Assembly: GCF_021245735.1 (NCBI RefSeq)
Contig: NZ_JAJISB010000040.1
Coordinates: 1-64,000, forward strand
DNA from: Brevibacillus daliensis
GTDB taxonomy: Bacteria > Bacillota > Bacilli > Brevibacillales > Brevibacillaceae
Length of the DNA stretch: 64,000 nt
Direction: 5' to 3'
Numbering within the stretch: position 1 is the first letter of the stretch; the number at the start of each line of letters is the position of its first letter. A program made the translations under genes and the position numbers. This document shows positions 25,622-34,758 of this stretch, piece after piece. The notes beneath the pieces are model-generated. The model did no database searches. It saw nothing but the letters and a program-made list of their open reading frames with translations, and was not told the origin of the DNA.

Positions 25622-26817
25622 TGAGTATAGAGACTAAAAATATAACAACCATGAATAATTACGCTCGGTGGCCACTGGCAATTGTAAAGGGTAGCGGCAT
25701 GAAGGTCTGGGACGAGAAGGGAAAAGAATACCTAGATATGACATCAGGCATTGGTGTTACTTCTCTAGGGCATTGTCCTCCTGCTGTATCCGATGCGCTA
25801 GGTAAACAATTGGATACGCTATGGCATAGCTCTAACCTGTTTCAACATCCATTACAAGAAAAGCTAGGAGAAAAGCTTGTACAGATTTCAGGATTGGCTC
25901 AGGCGTTCTTTTGTAATAGTGGGGCGGAAGCGAACGAGGCAGCGATTAAAATCGCCAGAAGATACAATCAAAAGATTAAAGGCGAAAACCGCTACGAAGT
26001 CATCACCTTTACTCAATCCTTCCACGGAAGAACGCTAGCTACATTGACAGCAACGGGTCAGGACAAGGTGAAGGATGGCTTTTTACCGTTGCCAGAGGGG
26101 TTTATTACCGTACCTTACGGAGATCTGGAGGCAGTAAAGGAAGTAGCAACAGAAAAAACGTGCGCAGTCCTGCTTGAATTGGTACAAGGAGAAGGCGGTG
26201 TACACCCTGCATCCAAGGAGTGGGTTACCGACTTATTCAACTGGTGTAAAGAAGAAGGCATTCTGTTTATGGTGGATGAAGTCCAAACAGGAATTGCTCG
26301 GACTGGAAGCTGGTTTGCTTACCAACAATACGGAATCCTCCCTGATGTCGTAAGTATAGCAAAAGGATTAGGAAGCGGTTTTCCAATTGGGGCAATACTA
26401 GCGACGGAGGAAGTAGCACAAGCATTTGCTCCTGGTAGTCATGGTACTACTTTTGGCGGGAATCCGTTAGCTGCTACTGCTGGATATGCAACTCTCCAGG
26501 CTATGGAAGAGCAACAAATGCTTTCCCATGTGAAAAGAGTGAGTGTGGAACTGATGCATGCCTTACAGCAATGGGCGAATCAATATCCTGAACAGATAAA
26601 AGGAGTTAGAGGATTAGGTCTAATGCTCGGAATTGAAACGACTGAGAATGCCGATCTGTATGTAACAGCAGCACGAGAGAAAGGTGTACTACTTTTATCA
26701 GCAGGTCCAAAAGTTATCCGATTACTTCCAGCGTTGATTGTAACCAACAAGGAGATTGAACAATTATTAAAGGTATTACATGAAGTAGCACAAGAGATAA
26801 ATCAAGTAAACAAATAG
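25621..26817 (+). CDS. argD: Acetylornithine aminotransferase
   Basis: Fourth step of arginine synthesis: PLP-dependent transfer of an amino group to N-acetylglutamate semialdehyde. 398 residues, class III aminotransferase. FCNSGAEANEAAIKIAR for cofactor binding, MVDEVQTGIARTG, and the PLP-binding Lys in SIAKGLGSGFPIGA (about residue 249) are present. Start ATG overlaps the argB stop, showing tight coupling. Confidence 0.95.
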   Translation: MSIETKNITTMNNYARWPLAIVKGSGMKVWDEKGKEYLDMTSGIGVTSLGHCPPAVSDALGKQLDTLWHSSNLFQHPLQEKLGEKLVQISGLAQAFFCNSGAEANEAAIKIARRYNQKIKGENRYEVITFTQSFHGRTLATLTATGQDKVKDGFLPLPEGFITVPYGDLEAVKEVATEKTCAVLLELVQGEGGVHPASKEWVTDLFNWCKEEGILFMVDEVQTGIARTGSWFAYQQYGILPDVVSIAKGLGSGFPIGAILATEEVAQAFAPGSHGTTFGGNPLAATAGYATLQAMEEQQMLSHVKRVSVELMHALQQWANQYPEQIKGVRGLGLMLGIETTENADLYVTAAREKGVLLLSAGPKVIRLLPALIVTNKEIEQLLKVLHEVAQEINQVNK

Positions 26818-26827
26818 TCAGGATAGA

Positions 26828-26870
26828 TGCAACGATTTTTGTTTTTATTCAGAAAAATCGTTGCATTTTA
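26828..26870 (+). terminator. Hairpin between argD and carA
   Basis: TGCAACGATTTTT pairs with AAAAATCGTTGCA across a 12-base loop, then TTTTA. It probably terminates or attenuates argCBD transcription before carA, which has its own operator. Confidence 0.7.
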
Positions 26871-26880
26871 TTACAGTTGA

Positions 26881-26918
26881 ATGTATTATTATACAAAAAT
26901 ACGGAATATATATTCATG
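26881..26918 (+). promoter_or_regulatory. ArgR operator candidates before carA
   Basis: Two AT-rich palindromes resemble ARG boxes: TGTATTATTATACA (26882-26895) and GAATATATATTC (26904-26915). They lie 40-80 bases before carA, as expected for ArgR control of carAB-argF. Confidence 0.6.
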
Positions 26919-26954
26919 TTGAGATAGAGCTGTGAATCGCACACAGGATGGGAG

Positions 26955-28070
26955 ATGACCAATTTGAGTAAGCTTTTGCAAGGTAAAAAGGAAGGCTATA
27001 TCTCGCTTGAGAGCGGAGAAATATACAAAGGGCATTTATACGGAGCACCACTGACTGCATATGGTGAAGTTGTATTTCATACAGGAATGACTGGTTATCA
27101 GGAAGTGATGAGTGACCCTTCCTTTTGTGGTCAGATTGTTACGTTTACCTATCCGTTGATTGGCAATTATGGCATAAATGATATCGATTATGAATCGCTA
27201 AAGCCTGCCCTTTCCGGAATGATTGTTAACCAACTGTGCGATAAACCGAGTCACTATCGCTCGCGATTGACATTGGATGAGGCAGCGAAGCATTTTGGCT
27301 TCCCGATCCTGGCTGGAGTAGATACCCGCTCGATCACACAAAAAGTTAGACAAGGCGGATTGGTATACGGGGTCCTCGCAGACAAACCACTAACGCCCGA
27401 AGAGGTTGCTGTTTATCGGAATAATTATACGGAGCAATCATCTGTAGAGCATGTTTCTAGATCAAATGCAATGACCTACAAAGGTGAGAGAGAACACATT
27501 GTGGTCATTGATCTAGGGATGAAACATTCCATCTTACAATCCCTGCTAAAGCACGGGTGCAAGGTAACAGTTGTGCCGTATCGTACCAGCATTGAAGAGA
27601 TCAAGGCGTTGCAGCCAGATGGTATTCTCTTCTCTAATGGACCTGGTAACCCGGAGCAATTGCTGAAATATTGTCCACAATGGCGCAAACTGGTTGAAGT
27701 TTTCCCAACCCTGGGGATCTGCCTTGGTCATCAAGTACTGGCACTTATGTTTGGAGCGAAAACCGAGCGGCTGACATTTGGTCATCGTGGGGGCAACCAT
27801 CCAGTTAAGGATCTTGCAACAGGCAAGGTATACATGACTTCACAGAATCATGGTTATGTGGTGAAGGAAGAGACTCTGGATCTCCAAAACTTGATCGTAT
27901 CGTATCGCAATGTAAATGACGGCACTGTTGAAGGTATGCGTCATGTTTATTTACCGGTCATGAGCGTGCAGTTCCACCCGGAATCTCACCCAGGTCCAGA
28001 CGATACAGCGCACATCATTACTAACTTCGTGGAGTTAATGCAGTCGATAGGAGCGAAACATTATGCCTAA
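26955..28070 (+). CDS. carA: Carbamoyl-phosphate synthase small subunit, arginine-linked
   Basis: Glutamine amidotransferase subunit that feeds ammonia to the large subunit. 371 residues. N-terminal part HTGMTGYQEVMSDPSF; class I glutaminase domain with nucleophile Cys in LGICLGHQVLALMFG and catalytic His in QFHPESHPGPDD. The start could be ATG 26955 or TTG 26964, which is better spaced from GGGAG. Overlaps carB by 8 bases. Its place in the arg cluster marks it as the arginine-type rather than pyrimidine-type enzyme. Confidence 0.94.
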   Translation: MTNLSKLLQGKKEGYISLESGEIYKGHLYGAPLTAYGEVVFHTGMTGYQEVMSDPSFCGQIVTFTYPLIGNYGINDIDYESLKPALSGMIVNQLCDKPSHYRSRLTLDEAAKHFGFPILAGVDTRSITQKVRQGGLVYGVLADKPLTPEEVAVYRNNYTEQSSVEHVSRSNAMTYKGEREHIVVIDLGMKHSILQSLLKHGCKVTVVPYRTSIEEIKALQPDGILFSNGPGNPEQLLKYCPQWRKLVEVFPTLGICLGHQVLALMFGAKTERLTFGHRGGNHPVKDLATGKVYMTSQNHGYVVKEETLDLQNLIVSYRNVNDGTVEGMRHVYLPVMSVQFHPESHPGPDDTAHIITNFVELMQSIGAKHYA

Positions 28071-31000
28071 GCTTACTAACATAGAAAAAGTTCTGGTCAT
28101 CGGTTCAGGACCGATTGTGATTGGCCAGGCAGCTGAATTTGACTATTCCGGAGCGCAGGCATGCCTATCCTTGAAAGAGGAAGGCGTGCAGGTTGTTCTG
28201 ATTAACAATAACCCGGCAACCATTATGACTGATGAACAAATTGCAGATAAAGTTTACATGGAGCCTCTTACCTTAGAATCCATCACAGCTATTATCAAAA
28301 AAGAGAAACCAGACGGCCTTTTACCTACACTAGGAGGGCAGACTGGTTTAAATCTGGCAGTGGAGCTGGCTGAAGCTGGTGTATTAAAAAAATACGATGT
28401 TACGTTGCTTGGAACTCCCTTATCCGCTATCCAAAACGGGGAAGACCGAGAATTGTTCAAACGAATGATGCAACAGATTGGTGAACCAGTTCCAGAGAGC
28501 TTAACTGTTGAAACGGTGGAGGATGCGGTTGCATTCGCTGATAAAATTGGTTATCCCGTTATTGTGCGACCTGCCTATACGTTAGGGGGAGCAGGAGGGG
28601 GAATTGCTCCCGATCAGGAAACACTTTTTCAAATTGCTACACAGGGACTTGCAGCCAGTCCCATCCAACAGGTTTTGATTGAAAGAAGCGTGAAAGGCTG
28701 GAAAGAGATTGAATACGAGGTAATGCGCGATGCTAACGATACGTGCATTATCGTGTGCAATATGGAGAACATTGACCCGGTGGGCGTACATACAGGAGAT
28801 AGCATTGTTGTTGCGCCTTCCCAAACGCTGACTGACCGCCAATATCAAATGTTGCGAAGCGTCTCCACGAAAGTAATTCGGGCTTTGGGTGTCGTGGGTG
28901 GTTGCAATATTCAGTTTGCTCTTGATCCTAAGTCTGATCATTACTATTTGATCGAAGTAAACCCGAGGGTAAGCCGATCATCAGCACTTGCCTCTAAAGC
29001 GACAGGGTATCCAATTGCTCGAATCGCAGCCAAATTGGCACTTGGCTATCACTTAGATGAAGTGCTAAATCCGATTACGGGTTACACATATGCCAGCTTC
29101 GAGCCAACCCTTGATTACGTGGTGGTTAAAATTCCACGCTGGCCATTTGATAAATTCCCATTAGCAGATCGCAAGCTGGGTACGCAAATGAAGGCGACAG
29201 GTGAAGTAATGGCTATCGCCAGAACAGTGGAAGCAGGTCTTTTAAAAGCAGTTCGCTCACTGGAGATTGGTAGCCACCATTTGTATCACAAGGAAGTGTC
29301 TAGCTTTACCAAGGAGCAGTTATTTAAAGCCTTACAAGAAGCGACAGACATCAGGCTATTTGCCATTGCCGGAGCAATTCGAAAAGGGATGACTCTGGAA
29401 GAGATTCACCAGATTACGGAGATCGATCCGTTTTTCCTTGATTGTATAGATCGAATTATCCTTGGTGAGCAACAATTGGTTGAAACTGAATTTGCGAATT
29501 TGACTAAAGATGAGCTGCTACACTATAAAGCTCTTGGTTTTGCAGATCAAACCATAGCAGAATTGCTACATGTCTCGGTAAAACAAGTTCGAGATAAGCG
29601 CCAGGAGCTGAGCATTCTACCTGCTTATAAAATGGTAGACACATGCGCAGGTGAATTCGAGGCACAAACCTCGTACTATTACTCCACCTGGCAAGGTCGT
29701 AACGAAAGTAAAGAATTAGAAGGCAAAAAATATCTGGTGCTTGGCTCCGGACCAATTCGAATCGGGCAGGGTATAGAGTTCGACTATTGTTCTGTACATG
29801 CGGCAAAAGCAATCCAGAAACATCAGGCAAAAGCAGTTGTAGTGAACAATAATCCAGAAACGGTAAGTACGGATTACGCCACAGCAGATCACTTATATTT
29901 TGAACCGTTGCACCTTGAAGATGTCCTGCATGTTGCAGAGCAGGAAGAAGTAGAAGGCGTTCTGGTCCAGTTTGGAGGTCAGACCGCCATTAATTTGGCT
30001 GAACCGTTACAAGAAGCAGGAATACCAGTGCTCGGTACTTCTTTGGAACAGATCAGACGTGTGGAAGATAGAGAACTTTTTTATCAGATGTTGAAGAAGC
30101 TTATGATTCCGCATATTCCTGGCCAAGGTGTCTACTCAGTAGAGGAAGCAGTGAAGGTAGCCGATTCCATTGGTTATCCCGTATTGCTTCGTCCTTCCTA
30201 CGTTATTGGGGGTCAGGGAATGACCGTGGGGCAGTCGGAGGAAGAACTGGTTATAGCGATGCAAAGTTGGCTTTCTGATCAGCAGGATAAAAGCTGTTTC
30301 CCGCTTCTGGTAGATCGGTTTATCTCAGGCATGGAAGTGGAATTGGATGCTGTATGTGATGGGGAAGAGGTTTATGTTCCGGGGATTTTTGAGCATGTAG
30401 AAAAGGCGGGCATTCATTCCGGTGATAGTATTGCGCTTTTTCCTGCACAATATTTGACAGATGAACAGAAAACTACGTTGGTATCGTACACATCAAGTAT
30501 TGTTCGTGAGATGAAAGCAGTCGGATTACTTAATATTCAATTTGTCATTGCTGACGATACGATTTATGTACTGGAAGTTAATCCTCGTGCCTCCCGTACT
30601 GTCCCGATAACGAGTAAGGTTACTGGTGTTCCACTGGTAGAGCTGGCAGTCCGTTGCTCACTCGGTGAAAAGCTAAAGGATTTTGGCTATAAGACAGGTC
30701 TAGGTGATGATATTGACTTTATCGTAGCGAAAGCACCTGTTTTTTCCACGAATAAGTTATTGGGGGTAGACCCGGTATTAGGACCTGAGATGAAATCAAC
30801 GGGTGAGATTCTTGGGGTAGGACAAAGCGTAGAAGAAGCATTGCGAAAAGCATTTGCCTATAAAAAAGGCGTTTCTGCCAAGCTAACACAAGGAGCAGGT
30901 CTATTCCTGTCGTTGAAGGACGTAGACAAACCTCTAGTTCTAACAGAAATTGATCAGCTTCATAAGCTTGGAGTCAAATTCTATGCAACACCTGGTACAG

Positions 31001-31299
31001 CTCGTGTATTGGTAGAAAATGGTTATCCTGTTTTTCAGGTGATTGAAAATCAGGACGTATTTAACCAGCTGATTAAAGCAAAAGAAATACAGATAGCTCT
31101 TATTACGGCAACGAAAGGGAATCAGGCAGAGCGTTTCGGATTCCATCTACGTAGTCTTGCCGTTCAAAAAGGTGTACCGCTACTTACAGCGTTGGAAACA
31201 TGGTCAGTGTATGTAAAAGCATCTTTGCAAATAGAAGGGGAGGATGATTCTTGTGAAGACCTTGGATCTCTTGGCAAACAATCCGTTGTCTCAACATAA
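28063..31299 (+). CDS. carB: Carbamoyl-phosphate synthase large subunit, arginine-linked
   Basis: Makes carbamoyl phosphate from bicarbonate, ammonia and two ATP. 1078 residues, full length. Two duplicated ATP-grasp halves, each starting with a SGPI..GQ..EFDY motif (residues about 14-26 and about 562-575) and with ARPAYTLGGAGGG / RPSYVIGGQGM-type loops. The C-terminal methylglyoxal-synthase-like domain (about 930-1078) is the usual regulatory site. Overlaps carA and argF, so the three genes are coupled. Confidence 0.96.
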   Translation: MPKLTNIEKVLVIGSGPIVIGQAAEFDYSGAQACLSLKEEGVQVVLINNNPATIMTDEQIADKVYMEPLTLESITAIIKKEKPDGLLPTLGGQTGLNLAVELAEAGVLKKYDVTLLGTPLSAIQNGEDRELFKRMMQQIGEPVPESLTVETVEDAVAFADKIGYPVIVRPAYTLGGAGGGIAPDQETLFQIATQGLAASPIQQVLIERSVKGWKEIEYEVMRDANDTCIIVCNMENIDPVGVHTGDSIVVAPSQTLTDRQYQMLRSVSTKVIRALGVVGGCNIQFALDPKSDHYYLIEVNPRVSRSSALASKATGYPIARIAAKLALGYHLDEVLNPITGYTYASFEPTLDYVVVKIPRWPFDKFPLADRKLGTQMKATGEVMAIARTVEAGLLKAVRSLEIGSHHLYHKEVSSFTKEQLFKALQEATDIRLFAIAGAIRKGMTLEEIHQITEIDPFFLDCIDRIILGEQQLVETEFANLTKDELLHYKALGFADQTIAELLHVSVKQVRDKRQELSILPAYKMVDTCAGEFEAQTSYYYSTWQGRNESKELEGKKYLVLGSGPIRIGQGIEFDYCSVHAAKAIQKHQAKAVVVNNNPETVSTDYATADHLYFEPLHLEDVLHVAEQEEVEGVLVQFGGQTAINLAEPLQEAGIPVLGTSLEQIRRVEDRELFYQMLKKLMIPHIPGQGVYSVEEAVKVADSIGYPVLLRPSYVIGGQGMTVGQSEEELVIAMQSWLSDQQDKSCFPLLVDRFISGMEVELDAVCDGEEVYVPGIFEHVEKAGIHSGDSIALFPAQYLTDEQKTTLVSYTSSIVREMKAVGLLNIQFVIADDTIYVLEVNPRASRTVPITSKVTGVPLVELAVRCSLGEKLKDFGYKTGLGDDIDFIVAKAPVFSTNKLLGVDPVLGPEMKSTGEILGVGQSVEEALRKAFAYKKGVSAKLTQGAGLFLSLKDVDKPLVLTEIDQLHKLGVKFYATPGTARVLVENGYPVFQVIENQDVFNQLIKAKEIQIALITATKGNQAERFGFHLRSLAVQKGVPLLTALETWSVYVKASLQIEGEDDSCEDLGSLGKQSVVST

Positions 31300-32215
31300 A
31301 GGAAAAAGCATGTTGCAGATAGATGAGTGGAACAGAGAGGAATTGTTGGCATTACTTGCACTTGCGACTGAAATCAAAAGCATGCAAAAAAGCGGCAAGC
31401 CATACCAGCCGTTAATCGGAAAAACGCTGGCGATGATTTTTACAAAGTCATCTACGAGAACACGTGTCTCTTTTGAAGTGGGGATGTATCAGCTAGGTGG
31501 TAAAAGTTTGTTTTTGACAGATAAGGACCTTCAACTGGGGCGTGGCGAAACCATTTCAGATACGGCAAAAATTTTATCAAGCTATGTAGATGGCATCATG
31601 ATACGTACACATGCGCATCAAGATGTGGTTGATCTAGCGGAATACGGCTCCATTCCAGTTATCAATGGTTTAACTGATTTATACCATCCGTGTCAGGCGT
31701 TAGCTGACCTGCTTACGATTCAGGAACACAAAGGTATCTTGCAAGGAATCAAGCTTGCATATATCGGAGATGGTAACAACGTTATCAATTCTCTGGCGCT
31801 TGCTTCTGCCTTGTTAGGACTCGATATCCGTGTAGCGACTCCTCCAGGTTATGAGGTGTCGAAGGAGATTGCTGACAAAGTAAAAGAATATGCAATTGAG
31901 TCCGGCAGTCAGGTACTCTTTACGAATGATCCAGCTGAAGCAGTTACTGGAGCAGATGTCGTATATACAGATGTATGGACCAGCATGGGCTTTGAGCAGG
32001 AAAATGCGAAGCGGATGAAGGATTTTGCATCTTATCAGGTAAATGAGAAGCTAGTAGCTATGGCAAAACTGGATTATCTATTCATGCACTGCTTGCCTGT
32101 ACATCGTGAGGAAGAGGTAACAACGGGTGTTATTGATGGTCCTAATTCAGTGGTGTTCGAACAGGCAGAGAATCGGTTACATGCCCAAAAAGCTTTATTA
32201 GCTACCGTCATGTAA
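31253..32215 (+). CDS. argF: Ornithine carbamoyltransferase
   Basis: Joins carbamoyl phosphate to ornithine to give citrulline. About 320 residues. SSTRTR binds carbamoyl phosphate, HPCQALADL and HCLPVHREEEV are the family signatures. I choose GTG 31253 because GGGGAGG lies 9 bases upstream; it overlaps carB by 47 bases. ATG 31310 (MLQIDEWNREE), with AAAGGAA before it, would give a length closer to some relatives. Confidence 0.94.
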   Translation: MKTLDLLANNPLSQHKGKSMLQIDEWNREELLALLALATEIKSMQKSGKPYQPLIGKTLAMIFTKSSTRTRVSFEVGMYQLGGKSLFLTDKDLQLGRGETISDTAKILSSYVDGIMIRTHAHQDVVDLAEYGSIPVINGLTDLYHPCQALADLLTIQEHKGILQGIKLAYIGDGNNVINSLALASALLGLDIRVATPPGYEVSKEIADKVKEYAIESGSQVLFTNDPAEAVTGADVVYTDVWTSMGFEQENAKRMKDFASYQVNEKLVAMAKLDYLFMHCLPVHREEEVTTGVIDGPNSVVFEQAENRLHAQKALLATVM

Positions 32216-32259
32216 TCATGTTTCAATAATGACTCTGTTACATTTACTTCTAAATAAAG

Positions 32260-32295
32260 TAGGGAACTCCATCTCGTTAGGAGTTCCCTATCTTG
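32260..32295 (+). terminator. Terminator of carAB-argF
   Basis: TAGGGAACTCC pairs with GGAGTTCCCTA, loop of nine, then TCTTGTTT. Good stem, weak T run. Confidence 0.75.
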
Positions 32296-32522
32296 TTTCA
32301 CTTTCAGTGTTATTTCATAGCACTTTTTAATTTAACTTTGTTATTTAACAGAGCCAAAATAATAGAAAAAGTATATACTGTTACTCGTGTCGAATTATAA
32401 AAAGTTTCTGAAAAAAATGTTGCTAGAGTTGCTTTCTGATTGTATCATGAGGGTAGCACTGGTAATTTTATACATAATATATAGACATCGTGCTAGATTT
32501 GTTAATAAAGGAGGCAATTATT

Positions 32523-32600
32523 TTGAAAAAAATCCTCGGTACAGTTCTTCTAGTAGTAACAATTGTTGCTGCAACTTCCGCAACTTGGCACATTGGCTAA
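32523..32600 (+). CDS. 25-residue secreted-peptide candidate
   Basis: Tiny gene with a strong ribosome site, AAAGGAGG, 8 bases before TTG 32523. It encodes MKK, a hydrophobic stretch ILGTVLLVVTIVAA, and the end TSATWHIG, then TAA; a strong terminator follows 14 bases later. The layout is that of a minimal signal peptide with a short C-terminal remainder: cleavage after TSA would release TWHIG. It resembles pheromone precursors such as Phr peptides in design, not in sequence. No Cys is present, so it is not a typical AgrD thiolactone. DUF5317-type and HD-GYP genes follow. Chance ORF remains possible, but ribosome site and terminator argue against it. Confidence 0.55.
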   Translation: MKKILGTVLLVVTIVAATSATWHIG

Positions 32601-32613
32601 GGTATTAATAAAG

Positions 32614-32641
32614 AAGCACCACTGTTAAGTGGTGCTTTTTT
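32614..32641 (+). terminator. Terminator of the small peptide gene
   Basis: AGCACCACT pairs perfectly with AGTGGTGCT, loop of four, followed by six Ts. Confidence 0.9.
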
Positions 32642-32710
32642 AGATAATGAAAGTAATAGAGTATGATTGTTTCTTCAGCTTGACAAATGCATGCTACACA
32701 GGAGGTTGAA

Positions 32711-33262
32711 ATGTTTTTAGATATTATCGTAATATCGTTTGTTGTTGCACTGATTAGAGGAGGCAGATTAAAAGAAACTCCTACATTCCATGCACTTCCT
32801 TTTATTTTTGCAAGCATAGCACTTCAGATTACCTCTGGATTTATTCCTGCTTGGGGCGGAGTACTAGTTTCAATATCTTATATGTTAAGTATCATCTTTT
32901 TTTACTATAATCGAAATTATGAGGATATGCGTTTTTTCATAATTGGTTGGGGAATGAATGCGCTGGCTATCTGGTCAAATGGAGGGAAGATGCCGATTGA
33001 CCTTTCGCAGGCTAAAAAACTAGGGATATCCTTAGATCCTCTTATAAACGGAACTGATTTTAAGCACAATGTTTTAGATAGTTCTACAAACCTTGCTTTT
33101 TTTACCGATATTATATATATGCCCTTCCCGATGGCACGTGTTATCAGCATGGGTGATATTTTTATTATGATCGGGGCGTTTTTACTCATTCAAAGAATCA
33201 TGAATAAACCACTCATTTTAAAACATATAAGAGAAGGAAAGAATTATGCGCCTAAATCTTAA
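32711..33262 (+). CDS. DUF5317-type membrane protein
   Basis: Protein of 183 residues with about five membrane segments; RGGRLKETPTFHALPFIF at the N-terminus and a conserved-looking loop WSNGGKMPI. I take it as DUF5317 family; its function is unknown. Start ATG 32711 follows AGGAGGT by 4-5 bases; an upstream in-frame start lacks a ribosome site. It overlaps the HD-GYP gene by 17 bases, so the two are made together. Confidence 0.75.
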   Translation: MFLDIIVISFVVALIRGGRLKETPTFHALPFIFASIALQITSGFIPAWGGVLVSISYMLSIIFFYYNRNYEDMRFFIIGWGMNALAIWSNGGKMPIDLSQAKKLGISLDPLINGTDFKHNVLDSSTNLAFFTDIIYMPFPMARVISMGDIFIMIGAFLLIQRIMNKPLILKHIREGKNYAPKS

Positions 33263-34571
33263 AGCAGATAATATCTTTTTATTCGTGATTATAAGAATCT
33301 TATTTCCTGTTATTGCAGTTTGTGCTATTTCTTTTGCTGTAGCCGAGTGGGAATTACGGGAAAGCTGGTACCTGCTCATCCTTTATCTTTTTTTAAGCTT
33401 GTTAGCTTCTTTTTCCCCAATAAGTACGTTGGGTGCAAAATTGACATTAAATAGCGCAGTCATTTTTTCTGCACTTATTTTGTTTAGCAAAGAGATTGCA
33501 ATGTGGTCAGCTATTGTAGAAGTAGTAGTAATCTGGGTTACATTTAAAAGTTCATGGGAAAAAGCTCTTGCAAATGCAGGACAAATATTGGCGACAGTCT
33601 GGCTAGTTAGTATCGTACAAACAGGCTTAGTAAATCAGCAAATTCCTATTCTTTTGCAAGACAGTATTCTAATTATTATTTTTTGGTTTACGAATACCTT
33701 ATTATCAGCGATCGGCATCCAATACTTTAACAATTACCCATTTAAAAGAGTCTTTTATTCTATGATGAAGACTGGCAGTACAGGATATTTATTACTTATG
33801 TTTATTGCAGGAATGGGTACTAGATTGATTCAATCATTTGGTATTCATGCCATTATTCCTTTGACTGCAGTATTTATAGCGATGGCAGTTGTGTTTCGAC
33901 AGTATTTATCCAGCCATCGAGAATTAGAAAATAAGGTACAAGAAATAAATCAACTCAACAATTCCTTTCTAACCACTATGGCAGCTGCAATTGACGCGCG
34001 GGACCCATATACACACGGTCACTCATACAGAGTAGCTTATCTCGGTAAGCTGCTAGCTGAGAAAGCAGGGTTATCAGAAAAAGAGGTAAATGATGTATAT
34101 TTCGGTGGAATTCTGCATGACGTAGGCAAGATAGGAATTGAAGATGAGATCCTGCATAAAAAAGGAAAGCTAACGCAAGAAGAATATGAACGTATTAAAC
34201 AGCATCCAGTCATCGGGTATGAGATCGTGACGCGTGCTGGAGTGTTTCCAGAGTTACTAGCAGCTATTCGCTCTCATCATGAACGAATTGATGGACAAGG
34301 ATATCCGGATAGTCTGAAAGGTGAAGAAATTCCAACAATGGCGCGCATTTTAGCAATAAGTGATGCTTTTGATGCGATGGTCTCAGACCGTCCATATCGT
34401 GATGGCTTGTCGATTGAATCAGCATTGGAACGAATACAATATGCATCAGGAACACAGTTCGATCCACTCTTCGCAGAATTATTTATTGAAGAAGTAAAGA
34501 AGATGGTTGAAAGCGGAGAAATGCAGGAGATTATAGAAAAAACGAAAAAGAACGTAGCAGTACATACATAG
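33246..34571 (+). CDS. Membrane HD-GYP domain protein (cyclic-di-GMP phosphodiesterase type)
   Basis: Protein of 441 residues. About seven to eight N-terminal membrane helices (10-220) look like a membrane sensor, followed by a short coiled coil and an HD-GYP domain (about 245-435). The catalytic motifs are present: HGHSYRV, HDVGKIGI (His-Asp at about 291-292), HHERIDGQGYP (344-354) and AISDAFDAM. HD-GYP enzymes degrade cyclic-di-GMP and so affect motility and biofilm. Start ATG follows AGAAGGAAAG. Confidence 0.9.
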   Translation: MRLNLKADNIFLFVIIRILFPVIAVCAISFAVAEWELRESWYLLILYLFLSLLASFSPISTLGAKLTLNSAVIFSALILFSKEIAMWSAIVEVVVIWVTFKSSWEKALANAGQILATVWLVSIVQTGLVNQQIPILLQDSILIIIFWFTNTLLSAIGIQYFNNYPFKRVFYSMMKTGSTGYLLLMFIAGMGTRLIQSFGIHAIIPLTAVFIAMAVVFRQYLSSHRELENKVQEINQLNNSFLTTMAAAIDARDPYTHGHSYRVAYLGKLLAEKAGLSEKEVNDVYFGGILHDVGKIGIEDEILHKKGKLTQEEYERIKQHPVIGYEIVTRAGVFPELLAAIRSHHERIDGQGYPDSLKGEEIPTMARILAISDAFDAMVSDRPYRDGLSIESALERIQYASGTQFDPLFAELFIEEVKKMVESGEMQEIIEKTKKNVAVHT

Positions 34572-34572
34572 A

Positions 34573-34609
34573 TAGTCTTTCCCCAACGATAGGGAAAGGC
34601 TATTTATTT
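34573..34609 (+). terminator. Terminator of the DUF5317/HD-GYP operon
   Basis: TAGTCTTTCCC pairs with GGGAAAGGCTA (one G-U pair), followed by TTTATTTTT. Confidence 0.75.
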
Positions 34610-34683
34610 TTGTCAGAATCAATGGAGTTTTGTAGGATAAACAGTCTGATTCATACCCTAAAAAGAAAAAATTCAGAACAATG

Positions 34684-34712
34684 ATTGAATTTTTATGAAT
34701 CATTATGTATAA
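34684..34712 (+). promoter_or_regulatory. ArgR operator candidate before argG
   Basis: TTGAATTTTTATGAATCA overlaps ATGAATCATTATGTATAA. Both resemble ARG boxes and lie about 50-75 bases before argG. Confidence 0.55.
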
Positions 34713-34758
34713 TTACTCAAAAAGGTGAAGTACTGAAACTGAATGGAGAGGAAACTTA

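Noticed and set aside
32387-32608. A 73-codon frame overlapping the small peptide gene
   Set aside because: It has no ribosome site, becomes low-complexity (SSSSSNNCCC) where it crosses the small peptide gene in another frame, and so looks like a shadow of it.
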